NCBI GenBank assembly: GCA_034429975.1
Contig: DAOUFM010000129.1
Coordinates: 33,036 to 97,035 of the forward strand
Direction: 5' to 3'
DNA length: 64,000 nucleotides
DNA from: UBA6170 sp034429975
GTDB taxonomy: Bacteria > Chloroflexota > Anaerolineae > Anaerolineales > Anaerolineaceae
Made by a program: the position numbers and the translations under genes. This document shows, in pieces, positions 41,694 to 50,129 of this stretch. Within the stretch, counting starts at the first letter, position 1. Each line of letters opens with the position of its first letter. The notes under the pieces are model-generated. The model made no database searches and was not told where the DNA came from. It saw only the letters and a list, made by a program, of their open reading frames with translations.

Positions 41694-43082
41694 ATGCAAC
41701 AAGATTTCAAGATTTCAAGGATTATCAAACAACTGCAAAACGGGGAAATTAACCGTAGGGAATTTATCCGGGCTGCAGGGTTATTAGGAATCAGTATAGG
41801 AACTGCTGAGATCCTATCTGCTTGTAGCCCAAAAAACAAAATTACATCAAAGACTGATGCTCAAATTCAATATGAAGGATTTCAGACAGTCCCAACGTCA
41901 CCTGTTCAGTTTTTAACTCCTGAAGCAACCAATACCCCACTCCCTATTCAAAAAGAGAATATGTGGTTATGTCAGGCATGCGGAGAACGTTTTTTAAAGA
42001 AGGATCAACTTCAAGAACATTTAATGGTTGTGCATGCCAGGGTATTACCAGAAATAAAACGGGTTGAAGAACCTACTTTTACACAATATTTAGTAGATGT
42101 TCAACGATTTGATGAAAAAAATACAATTTTTTCAAGAATCGCCTGGGACGAAGCCTATCAACAACGGGTGGGGAACGTGATGCCTTTTGTGACTTTAACT
42201 GACCCTTCTTTCCAGGAGGGAAATGCATTGGTCGCCGGTGCAATTCAAGTGGATGATAAAGCCGGTAGTTTCCACCCCTATTACCCTGGATATTTTGGAC
42301 ATATTCGCGAGTTTGATGGCTTATATGGCTGGGAAGATGAGGTAAGTGATCAAAAATTCCCGGTTGATGACCCAGAATTGATGAGCGAAAAAATAAAAAA
42401 AGTAGCCAGGTTTTATGGAGCTGATCTGGTTGGTATCACAAAAATTGACCCAAAATGGATTTATGAAAATTATTTTGAACCTTTTACAGGGAATTCTGGT
42501 CGGGTCGAGTTAAATTATCGCTACGCCATTGTGATGGGTATTGAAATGAAATGGGAGATGATCCATGACTCTCCTGGACCTGAGGGAAGTGCTGCTACAG
42601 CCCTGGCATATTCTCAAATGGCGCAATTGGCTTCATCTCTAGCTAAATATATCCGTATGTTGGGTTACCCGGCTATTCCCTCTGGGAATGATACAACCCA
42701 AAATATTCCACTTGCGATTAGCGCTGGCCTGGGTGAATTAGGTCGTTTGGGGTTGATGTTAAGTCCCGAATTTGGACCACGACAAAGACTTTGTAAAGTT
42801 TTTACTGATTTGCCCCTGGTGCCTGATAAACCAATCGATTTCGGTATTCAGGAATATTGCGAAACCTGCCATATTTGTGCCCAGGCATGCCCGGCCCGTG
42901 CCATTCGATTCGAAGAACGAACTACAGAACCAACATCAATTTCAAACAGACCAGGGATTTTGCGTTGGCCAGTTAATGTTGAGAAATGCTATATGTTCTG
43001 GCAAAAAAACGGCGGCATTGATTGTGCAAATTGTGTTGCAGCGTGCCCCTGGTCTCTTTCCCCACGAAGAAATATATTTTAG
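41694..43082 (+). CDS. Reductive-dehalogenase-like (RdhA family) Tat lipoprotein with C2H2 zinc-finger motif
   Basis: 462 residues. The N-terminus has NRREFIRAAG (Arg21-Arg22) and then ILSAC (Cys44), so it combines a Tat signal with a lipobox. After a Thr/Pro linker comes C93-x2-C96-x3-F-x5-L-x2-H109-x4-H114, a textbook C2H2 finger. From about residue 180 the RdhA core follows: KIKKVARFYGADLVGITKIDPKW, YAIVMGIEM, PSGNDTTQNIPLAISAGLGELGRLG and EFGPRQRLCKVFTDLPLVPDKPIDFG, then cluster motifs CETCHICAQACP and, shorter, CANCVAACP. Known members bind corrinoid and reduce organohalides or quinone-like epoxides (QueG-related fold). No rdhB anchor gene is present. Function beyond a corrinoid/Fe-S reductase is unproven. 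Confidence 0.85.
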   Translation: MQQDFKISRIIKQLQNGEINRREFIRAAGLLGISIGTAEILSACSPKNKITSKTDAQIQYEGFQTVPTSPVQFLTPEATNTPLPIQKENMWLCQACGERFLKKDQLQEHLMVVHARVLPEIKRVEEPTFTQYLVDVQRFDEKNTIFSRIAWDEAYQQRVGNVMPFVTLTDPSFQEGNALVAGAIQVDDKAGSFHPYYPGYFGHIREFDGLYGWEDEVSDQKFPVDDPELMSEKIKKVARFYGADLVGITKIDPKWIYENYFEPFTGNSGRVELNYRYAIVMGIEMKWEMIHDSPGPEGSAATALAYSQMAQLASSLAKYIRMLGYPAIPSGNDTTQNIPLAISAGLGELGRLGLMLSPEFGPRQRLCKVFTDLPLVPDKPIDFGIQEYCETCHICAQACPARAIRFEERTTEPTSISNRPGILRWPVNVEKCYMFWQKNGGIDCANCVAACPWSLSPRRNIF

Positions 43083-43135
43083 TTTTTTTAAAAAGAAATC
43101 CAAAAAAAATCTCATCACAGAAAGGAAGTAACTTT

Positions 43136-43618
43136 ATGACAATAGATTTTGAAAAAGCAGATTTGCTGATTGACCAGCATGGTAAAAGTGAAAAAGACCT
43201 CATTCAGGTCATGCTGGCCATCCAGGAAGAATTTAATTTTCTTCCATCGGAAATTTTGGAAAGGATATCGGAGAAGTTAGATGTTTCGATGATTAGAATT
43301 TATCAGGTAGCAGCATTCTATAAATTCTTTAACCTGGAAGAGAGGGGAAAACATATTATTACTGTTTGCAAAGGGACGGCTTGCCATGTGCGCGGTAGTA
43401 ACATGCTGGTAGATCAGGTTGATCGGGTATTAAAGATTCGCCCTGGTGAAACCACAGAAGATATGCAATTTACCATTGAAGAAGTTAACTGTCTGGGTTG
43501 TTGTGCGATTGGCCCAGTGATGACAGTGGACAATAAATATTATGGCAATATGTCTGTCAGTAAAGTAGAACGGGTTCTTAACAAATATATGGAAAAGGAG
43601 GTAGTCACGAATGATTGA
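43136..43618 (+). CDS. NuoE/HydC-like NADH-oxidising module [2Fe-2S] subunit
   Basis: 160 residues from ATG 43136. Upstream in-frame codons reach into the RdhA-like gene and are rejected; AAGGAAG lies just before the chosen start. Thioredoxin-like [2Fe-2S] fold with cysteines in CKGTACHVRG and NCLGCCAIGPVM, as in NuoE and HydC. The N-terminal helical part (LIQVMLAIQEEFNFLP, VAAFYKFF) is standard. It overlaps the next gene by 8 bases. With it, it forms the FMN/NADH head of the module. Confidence 0.94.
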   Translation: MTIDFEKADLLIDQHGKSEKDLIQVMLAIQEEFNFLPSEILERISEKLDVSMIRIYQVAAFYKFFNLEERGKHIITVCKGTACHVRGSNMLVDQVDRVLKIRPGETTEDMQFTIEEVNCLGCCAIGPVMTVDNKYYGNMSVSKVERVLNKYMEKEVVTND

Positions 43619-45464
43619 AAAAATTACTCCAGTAGAATTAGAAAATCAAAGACAGCAGATTCTATCCGAAAGAGAACCATCCAAACCCTGCTTAATGGTT
43701 TGTGGAGGTACGGGCTGCCTTGCTTTGGAATCCGACAAAGTAGCAGAAGCGCTTCAAAAGGCCATTCAAGAGCAGGGGGTTGATGCTCAGGTTGAATTAA
43801 AAACAACTGGCTGCCCAGGTTTTTGTGAACAGGGTCCTTTGGTTGTGGTTCATCCTGAAAAAATTTTTTACACCCATGTAAAACCAAAAGATGCGAAAGA
43901 TATCATTTCACAGACTATTGTAAATGGAAAAGTTGTTGATCGTCTGTTATATACCGACCCCATCACAGAAAAAAAAGTGGTTTATGAGCATGAAGTGCCT
44001 TTTTATAAAGAACAAACTCGCGTTTTGTTGAAAAATAGCGGGATTATTGACCCAGAAAAAATTGAAGATTATATTGCGGTGGGTGGATATCAGGCGGTAT
44101 CCAAAGCTCTTTTTGAAATGACTCCTGATCAGGTTTTAGATGAAGTAAAAAAAGCGAATTTGCGAGGTCGTGGTGGAGCTGGTTTTCCTGCTGCAATCAA
44201 ATGGGAGTTGTGCAGAAAAGGAAAAGCTGATCAACGCTATATTATTTGCAATGCCGATGAAGGCGATCCCGGAGCGTTTCAGGATCGCGGAATCATCGAA
44301 GCGAACCCACATAGCATTCTGGAAGGAATGATCCTGGGAGCCTATGCAATTGGAGCCAGTAAAGGATTTGTGTATATCCGGCATGAATATCCTCTGGCTG
44401 TGAAAACCATTCGAAAAGCAATTGATCAAGCCCGTGAGCATGGCTTCCTCGGGAATAATATTCTGGGAAGTGATTTTAATTTTGACCTGGAAGTTCAATT
44501 AGGAGCTGGCGCGTTCGTTTGTGGTGAAGAGACTGCCATGATGGCCTCAATTGAAGGGCGTGTGGGCGAGCCGAGAACCAGACCGCCTTACCCGGCTGAA
44601 AGTGGGTTATGGGGGAAACCAACCAACATCAATAATACGAAAACCTGGGCTTGGGTTCCGCATATAATTAATAATGGGGCTGATTGGTTTGCCAGTATTG
44701 GTAAAGATAAAAATCACGGCACCATGATTTTTTCACTGGTAGGGAAAGTTAATAACACCGGCTTGGTGGAAGTACCCATGGGAATTACTATTCGCGAACT
44801 AATTGAAGGCATTGGTGGCGGTGTCCCAAAAGGTAAAAAGCTGAAAGCTGTACAAACTGGCGGGCCTTCCGGTGGCTGTATTCCAGAGAGCATGTTTGAT
44901 TTACCAATTGACTATGATAGCCTGCGAGAAGCTGGGTCTATTATGGGTTCTGGTGGCGTCATTGTCATGGATGAAGACACTTGTATGGTGGATGTTGCCC
45001 GTTATTTCCTTGAGTTTTGCAAATTTGAGTCTTGCGGAAAGTGTAATGCCTGTCGTGAAGGTGTCAAAAGGATGTACGAAATTGTTGACTATATCACCCG
45101 TGGATATGGTGAAGAAGGCGATATCGAGATGCTTGAAGAACTGGCTCATGGCGTGAAAATTGGGTCTCTTTGCGGTTTAGGCCAAACTGCTCCTAACCCT
45201 GTTCTTACAACTCTTAAATATTTCCGGGAAGAGTATGAAGCTCATATTAAGGAAAAGAGATGTCCCGCGGGAGTATGTAAAGAATTGATTACCTTCGAAA
45301 TCATCATGGAGAATTGCCCAGGATGTACATTGTGTGCCAGATATTGCCCAGTTGAAGCAATTACTGGAGAAAAAGGATTCCCCCATGTCATCGATTCAAG
45401 CATTTGTATTCGCTGCGGCGTTTGCAAAGATGTTTGTAATTACAATGCGGTTATCGTCAAGTAG
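43611..45464 (+). CDS. NuoF/HydB-like NADH-binding flavoprotein with extra Fe-S domains
   Basis: 617 residues, much longer than complex I NuoF and matching HydB of trimeric hydrogenases. The N-terminal thioredoxin-like [2Fe-2S] domain has CGGTGC and TGCPGFC; the core has FMN site RGRGGAGFP, NADEGDPGAFQDR, the NADH loop GAGAFVCGEETAMMAS, an SLBB segment, and the N3-type cluster SCGKCNACREG with the distal SLCGLGQ. The C-terminus adds two ferredoxin clusters, CPGCTLCARYCP and CIRCGVCKDVC. It takes electrons from, or gives them to, NAD(H). HydB-type subunits carry the flavin site of electron-bifurcating complexes, so bifurcation is possible here. Confidence 0.94.
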   Translation: MIEKITPVELENQRQQILSEREPSKPCLMVCGGTGCLALESDKVAEALQKAIQEQGVDAQVELKTTGCPGFCEQGPLVVVHPEKIFYTHVKPKDAKDIISQTIVNGKVVDRLLYTDPITEKKVVYEHEVPFYKEQTRVLLKNSGIIDPEKIEDYIAVGGYQAVSKALFEMTPDQVLDEVKKANLRGRGGAGFPAAIKWELCRKGKADQRYIICNADEGDPGAFQDRGIIEANPHSILEGMILGAYAIGASKGFVYIRHEYPLAVKTIRKAIDQAREHGFLGNNILGSDFNFDLEVQLGAGAFVCGEETAMMASIEGRVGEPRTRPPYPAESGLWGKPTNINNTKTWAWVPHIINNGADWFASIGKDKNHGTMIFSLVGKVNNTGLVEVPMGITIRELIEGIGGGVPKGKKLKAVQTGGPSGGCIPESMFDLPIDYDSLREAGSIMGSGGVIVMDEDTCMVDVARYFLEFCKFESCGKCNACREGVKRMYEIVDYITRGYGEEGDIEMLEELAHGVKIGSLCGLGQTAPNPVLTTLKYFREEYEAHIKEKRCPAGVCKELITFEIIMENCPGCTLCARYCPVEAITGEKGFPHVIDSSICIRCGVCKDVCNYNAVIVK

Positions 45465-45476
45465 GGAGAGCAAACA

Positions 45477-47489
45477 ATGATAAATCTAACAATAAACGGA
45501 AATAAATATCAGGTTGCGGAAGGAAAAACTCTCCTTGAAGTAGCACAAGAGAACGATATTCATATCCCAACTTTATGCCATCACAAAGACCTTACTCCTT
45601 ATGGCGCTTGCCGGCTCTGTTTGGTTGAGTCTAAAAATAATGGTCGCTCAACAATTATTACCTCTTGTAACACCAAGGTTGCCGAGGGGATGGTAATTGA
45701 GACCGATTCGGCAGATGTTGTGCAAACTCGCAAGGTGATGGCGAATTTCATTCTCTCTCGTTGCCCTGAAGTACCCGCTATTCAAAGAGTAGCTTCTTCT
45801 TTAGGCGTGGATAAACCTTCATTCCCTGCAGAAGATCCAAAAAACGATTGTATCCTTTGCGGTTTATGTGTACGGGCTTGTGATGAGATCGCCGAACATA
45901 ATGTTATTGGCTTCAAAGGTCGCGCACCAGACCGTGTAGTCACAACAGCGTTTAATACGCATGAAGCGATCTGTGATACGTGTAATAAGTGTGTGCCTTA
46001 TTGTCCAACTGGTGCAATTACTCATTTAGGCGGCACTGAAATCGGGAAAAATGAAAAAGCCAGAGACCGGGTTTGGAAAAAAGTTAGGATTGTGGTCCAA
46101 TATGCGGCACTGGCCTTATTCCTGGTTTTGATGTACATGACCTTAACTGCCGGGGTTGGTTCAGGGCCTGGAGCTCCCATCAACTTGTTCTCGAGATTGA
46201 ACCCATTACAAGCGATTGTAGCCTCAATTGGTGCTCGTGAATTTATTGTGAATTACTGGCCGGCGTTGATAACGGTAGCAGTTACCCTTGTTTTCGGGCG
46301 AGTTTGGTGTGCCTGGTTTTGTCCGTTGGGCGCTGTGCTGGAGCTATTTGGCTTCAAAGGACGTAGAATAAAAGCTCAATGGCTGCGGAAAGTTAAATAC
46401 GTCATTTTGTTTACTGTCATCGTGATGGCAATTTTTGGCAGTTTAGCTTTCATGTATTTTGAACCAATTACAATCATTATTCGTGGGCTTACTACCGGGG
46501 CAAAACCTTTAATGGAATATTTTGCTGATAAAAAGAACTTTGTCATGCCTGGCTTTAGCTGGTGGATGATCGGGGTTCCATTCATTTTGATTCTGCTTCT
46601 CAATTTGGTCGAAAAACGTTTCTGGTGCCGATACTTATGCCCATTAGGCGCTTTAATTGGCCTGGGGTCCAAATTCTCCTGGATTAAACGACGTGTCGAC
46701 CAGATGAGCTGCGTAAAATGCGGTGAATGTGCAAAAGTTTGCCCGATGGGTGCAATCAGCCCGGATAATGATTTCAAAAGCGACCCAGCTGAATGTATTA
46801 TGTGCATGGATTGTGCAGTACCCTGCCCGAAATTAGCTATAACCTTCGAAAAAGGGAAGATGGGTGGCTGGAATTATGAATTTGATCCCAGCCGGCGGGA
46901 AGCTATCGCTACTGTAGGTGCCAGCGCTATTGCTGTGGGTTTGTTAGCAACAGATGTTGGCAATGTAAAAGCTGCCAAGGCCAGTGTCATGCGACCTCCT
47001 GGAGCTGGAGACGATTTTCTTGACAAATGTATCCGTTGTGACCAATGTATTGAAGCCTGTCCCGGTCACATTATTCAACCGGCAGTAACAGAAGGTGGAT
47101 GGGAATCACTCTTTACCCCAATCATGGATCCATTCTCTGGGCGTTGTGAATACGACTGTAATCTTTGTGGTCAGGTCTGTCCAAGCCATGCAATTCCTCC
47201 ATTGACGTTGGAAGAGAAACATAAAGCAATTATTGGAATTGCAAAAGTGGATTTTGAAACCTGTGTACGCTGCATGGAATGTAAAGATAACTGCCCCTAT
47301 GACTGCTTTGAACTGGTTGAAGTGGATGGGATCCGGGGAGTTTTTCCGCGGGTGAAGGATAACTCTGATTGTGTAGGATGTGGTATTTGTGTAGACGTGT
47401 GTCCAAAACAAGATTTACGGGCAATTGTCGTTTACCCCAAAGACCAGGTTCCGGAAGAGACATATTCATACAAACTTTATGTAGAATAG
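45477..47489 (+). CDS. NuoG-like / NapH-like / NapG-like fusion: membrane polyferredoxin
   Basis: 670 residues in three parts. Part 1 (1-190): [2Fe-2S] domain with C34, C45, C48, C64 and two [4Fe-4S] motifs, C125-C135 and C166-C176; the His-Cys3 cluster of NuoG is absent (only C96 there). Part 2 (205-455): four membrane helices with two NapH/NosR CxxxCP motifs (C278-C282, C384-C388) and two more [4Fe-4S] motifs (C412-C422, C440-C450). Part 3 (470-670): SRREAIATVGASAIAVGLL, a twin-arginine motif plus fifth hydrophobic segment, then four [4Fe-4S] motifs (C518-C528, C557-C568, C596-C606, C632-C642) like NapG/MauM. That is one [2Fe-2S] and up to eight [4Fe-4S]. Parts 1 and 3 should lie on opposite membrane faces. 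Confidence 0.9.
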   Translation: MINLTINGNKYQVAEGKTLLEVAQENDIHIPTLCHHKDLTPYGACRLCLVESKNNGRSTIITSCNTKVAEGMVIETDSADVVQTRKVMANFILSRCPEVPAIQRVASSLGVDKPSFPAEDPKNDCILCGLCVRACDEIAEHNVIGFKGRAPDRVVTTAFNTHEAICDTCNKCVPYCPTGAITHLGGTEIGKNEKARDRVWKKVRIVVQYAALALFLVLMYMTLTAGVGSGPGAPINLFSRLNPLQAIVASIGAREFIVNYWPALITVAVTLVFGRVWCAWFCPLGAVLELFGFKGRRIKAQWLRKVKYVILFTVIVMAIFGSLAFMYFEPITIIIRGLTTGAKPLMEYFADKKNFVMPGFSWWMIGVPFILILLLNLVEKRFWCRYLCPLGALIGLGSKFSWIKRRVDQMSCVKCGECAKVCPMGAISPDNDFKSDPAECIMCMDCAVPCPKLAITFEKGKMGGWNYEFDPSRREAIATVGASAIAVGLLATDVGNVKAAKASVMRPPGAGDDFLDKCIRCDQCIEACPGHIIQPAVTEGGWESLFTPIMDPFSGRCEYDCNLCGQVCPSHAIPPLTLEEKHKAIIGIAKVDFETCVRCMECKDNCPYDCFELVEVDGIRGVFPRVKDNSDCVGCGICVDVCPKQDLRAIVVYPKDQVPEETYSYKLYVE

Positions 47490-47510
47490 GTTTTTAGGTT
47501 TTTTTAGGCT

Positions 47511-47540
47511 GTAGCCTCTGAATAACAATTCGGGGGCTAC
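47511..47540 (+). terminator. Hairpin at the end of the redox cluster
   Basis: GTAGCCTCTGAA (47511-47522) pairs with TTCGGGGGCTAC (47529-47540) with two G-U pairs and a 6-base loop, 21 bases after the stop. The tail ACTTATTAT is only partly T-rich. Confidence 0.5.
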
Positions 47541-47676
47541 ACTTATTATCTGATAAAGATCATCAAGAATCTGTTATTAATGGTTTTAGTTTTATGATTA
47601 ATTATTTGCTATACTTGATTAATCCTTTTTCAGGTCTTCGAACTTTAAGTATTTAGAAAATCACGAGGTAGCTTCA

Positions 47677-48663
47677 TTGAAAGATTCCATTGGTAGAACA
47701 ATAAATTATTTGCGAATTTCAGTAACAGAATTTTGTAACTTTCGATGTGTCTATTGTATGCCGGTGGAGGGCGTAAAACCACTGGAGCATTCAGAAATCA
47801 TGAGGTTTGAAGAGATTGCAGAGGTCGTGCGAGTTGCGGCCGACAACGGGATCTCGAAAATTAGATTAACTGGGGGAGAACCGCTGGTAAGAAAAGATAT
47901 TGTGAATTTGATTCGGCTAATTCGTCAAATTCCCAATATTAATGAAATAACGATGACCACTAATGGTTATTTATTGGAAAAGTATGCTGAAGCTCTTAAA
48001 GACGCTGGGTTAACCCGGGTAAATATCAGTTTAGATACGCTTAAGCCAGATTTATTCAAAAAGATCACTCGTCGCGGGGATCTTGATATTGTCTGGCGTG
48101 GAATAGAAGCAGCAGAAAAACATGGACTGACCCCATTAAAAATAAACATGGTAATGATGGCCGGAATCAATGATAACGAGATTCCTGATTTCATGAAATT
48201 ATCAATTGATAACCCCTGGCATGTCCGCTTTATTGAACTCATGCCCATTCAAAATCAAGTTTCCTGGGGAGATGGATTTCCCGATCCATCCGCATGCTAT
48301 GTTTCTACAGGAACCATATTGCAAAGATATCAGTATTTAGGATTAAAACCAATTTATCATTTAAACCAACTCGGGCCTGCGCAGCTATACCAACTTCCGA
48401 ACGCGAAGGGTTATGTAGGTTTTATTTCTCCTTTAGATGATGATCATTTTTGCAGTCGCTGTAACCGATTAAGATTAACTTCGGATGGCAATTTACGCCC
48501 TTGCTTAATGAGTGATTTAGAAGTGCCATTACTCCCAGCACTGCGAGCTGGTGAAGATATTACCGAACTTATTTCTAAAGTAATCAAACTGAAACCAGCT
48601 CAACATGAATTATTTTTAAATCACGTTCCTCAAAATCGAAATATGATGCAAATTGGCGGATAA
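47677..48663 (+). CDS. moaA: GTP 3',8-cyclase MoaA
   Basis: 328 residues. Radical SAM enzyme that makes the first intermediate of molybdenum/tungsten pyranopterin from GTP. SAM cluster motif C20-x3-C24-x2-C27 in EFCNFRCVYCMP, the second cluster Cys set in FCSRCNRLR and PCLMSD, and the essential C-terminal Gly-Gly (QIGG) are all present. The start is TTG at 47677, chosen because GAGG is 7-10 bases upstream and no ATG precedes the conserved IGRTINYLRIS. Position after the tungstoenzyme cluster fits a supply role. A TATACT box at 47610-47615 may be its own -10. Confidence 0.95.
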   Translation: MKDSIGRTINYLRISVTEFCNFRCVYCMPVEGVKPLEHSEIMRFEEIAEVVRVAADNGISKIRLTGGEPLVRKDIVNLIRLIRQIPNINEITMTTNGYLLEKYAEALKDAGLTRVNISLDTLKPDLFKKITRRGDLDIVWRGIEAAEKHGLTPLKINMVMMAGINDNEIPDFMKLSIDNPWHVRFIELMPIQNQVSWGDGFPDPSACYVSTGTILQRYQYLGLKPIYHLNQLGPAQLYQLPNAKGYVGFISPLDDDHFCSRCNRLRLTSDGNLRPCLMSDLEVPLLPALRAGEDITELISKVIKLKPAQHELFLNHVPQNRNMMQIGG

Positions 48664-48740
48664 TCAAACTTGTTTACCATGTTACTCTAATTTAAAAATT
48701 GAACAAACACGGTGTTGACCGAAGAAATGGAGAAAATTAA

Positions 48741-50072
48741 ATGACTTCTGAACCAGGAATTGATAAGAATTCATTCAAAGATTTATTTAACAACCTTGAT
48801 TCCACTTATCAAAAAATATTGTTAACTTCTAGTTGGCTGCTGCCAGACGTGGATCTCCCATTAGAGGTATTAATGAGAGTTTCAAAAAATGATCAAGAAG
48901 CGGAAATAAAACAACGTTTAGGATTTCTGGCTTCTATGGGCTTTTTGGGGCGGTCTGAGAATGGTTTTATTATCAATCATAAGGTTAGTTCACTCATCAA
49001 AGAAATATCAAACCCAATCCTTGCTAAAGAAATGCTACATGCGGTTAGCCGAGCGATGCACGAAATAACTAACTCCCTTGAAAAAGCGGAAGAATTTGAG
49101 CCTTATGCTCTACAAGTTGATAAATTAGCACAACAAGGTCAAATTCAAAAAATTGCAACCGCGGGTTTGTTATTTGGTTTATTAGGTAGATATAAACTGC
49201 AGACTGGTGAGAACGATGAGGCTGTTAAATTTATCAGGCGAGCTTTGCTAATTGTTGAAAAAGTGTCTGGAATTGAAAGTGAGGAGCATACTGAAAACCT
49301 GAATAATTTAGGAAGCGCTTTACATAAAATGGGGCGTTTTGAAGATGCTAAAAAATGCTTTGAACAGGCTATCATCATAGACAGTAAGATCCTAGATAAA
49401 AATGATCCTGCCGTGGCTATAGGGCATAACAACCTCGGTCAGGTGATGATTGACATGAATAACCTGGATAACGCGATTATTCACTTAGAAAAAGCATTAG
49501 AAATCAACACTGATAATTTTGGAAAAGATCATCCATTGGTGGCTTCTGGAAACTACAATTTAGGTATGGCCTTGCTAAACATTGGCGATCTGCCTCGTGC
49601 TAGGGCGCAATTGGAGTTAGCATTGGCAAAGAGAAAGAAAATTTTTGGAGATAATTCCTTGGAAGTTGCGGTTGCCCATCATGGATTGGGAATGGCAATG
49701 CAAACAATTGGAAATTCGCCCGGAGCAATTGAACATTATGAAAGAGCAATTAAAATCTTCGAACTGAATAACACACCCGAGAATTTTGAACTGGCAGCCT
49801 CTTATGCAAATTTAGGGGGAGTTTTTCATGCAAATCGAGATTTTAATAATGCAAAAGAATACTATCAAAAGTCATTCTCAATCATGACCAGCTCTTTGTC
49901 GGAAAATGATAAGAATCTCAAAGATTTAGAATTTCAAATGAAACTAGTCGAAGAAAAAACTACCATGGCAGAACTATTAGAAAAAATGGAAACCGGAGAA
50001 CATCTTTCTGAACCAATTCTTGAGTTTTTGAGTGATCGCTATTCTGAAGAAAAAGAAAAGCTGAATAATTAG
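48741..50072 (+). CDS. Tetratricopeptide-repeat protein
   Basis: 443 residues. The first 100 residues (SSWLLPDVDLPLEVL, then a winged-helix-like FLASMGFLGRSENGFIINHKV) resemble the arm region that links NB-ARC ATPases to repeats, but there is no ATPase here. From about 135 to 400 come six or so 42-residue TPR units of the TPR_12/kinesin-light-chain type (consensus like NNLGxALxxxGxxxxAxxxxExAL). Probably a protein-protein scaffold or regulator. An orphan response regulator gene follows 57 bases later on the same strand, which suggests a joint signalling role. GGAGA precedes the start. Confidence 0.85.
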   Translation: MTSEPGIDKNSFKDLFNNLDSTYQKILLTSSWLLPDVDLPLEVLMRVSKNDQEAEIKQRLGFLASMGFLGRSENGFIINHKVSSLIKEISNPILAKEMLHAVSRAMHEITNSLEKAEEFEPYALQVDKLAQQGQIQKIATAGLLFGLLGRYKLQTGENDEAVKFIRRALLIVEKVSGIESEEHTENLNNLGSALHKMGRFEDAKKCFEQAIIIDSKILDKNDPAVAIGHNNLGQVMIDMNNLDNAIIHLEKALEINTDNFGKDHPLVASGNYNLGMALLNIGDLPRARAQLELALAKRKKIFGDNSLEVAVAHHGLGMAMQTIGNSPGAIEHYERAIKIFELNNTPENFELAASYANLGGVFHANRDFNNAKEYYQKSFSIMTSSLSENDKNLKDLEFQMKLVEEKTTMAELLEKMETGEHLSEPILEFLSDRYSEEKEKLNN

Positions 50073-50129
50073 TTATATAATAATGAAATAAATAAAAGAA
50101 AAAAGCGTTTCCTCAGTGTCGGAGTTAAA

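Noticed and set aside
41694..43082. Firm call as an organohalide-respiring dehalogenase
   Set aside because: Family similarity is clear but there is no rdhB, and related corrinoid Fe-S reductases do other chemistry.
43022..43135. 38-codon N-terminal extension of NuoE
   Set aside because: Lies within the end of the RdhA-like gene in another frame; NuoE homology begins at 43136.
47541..47676. Possible molybdenum/tungsten cofactor riboswitch before moaA
   Set aside because: The region is AT-rich and lacks the conserved GC-rich helices of that class.
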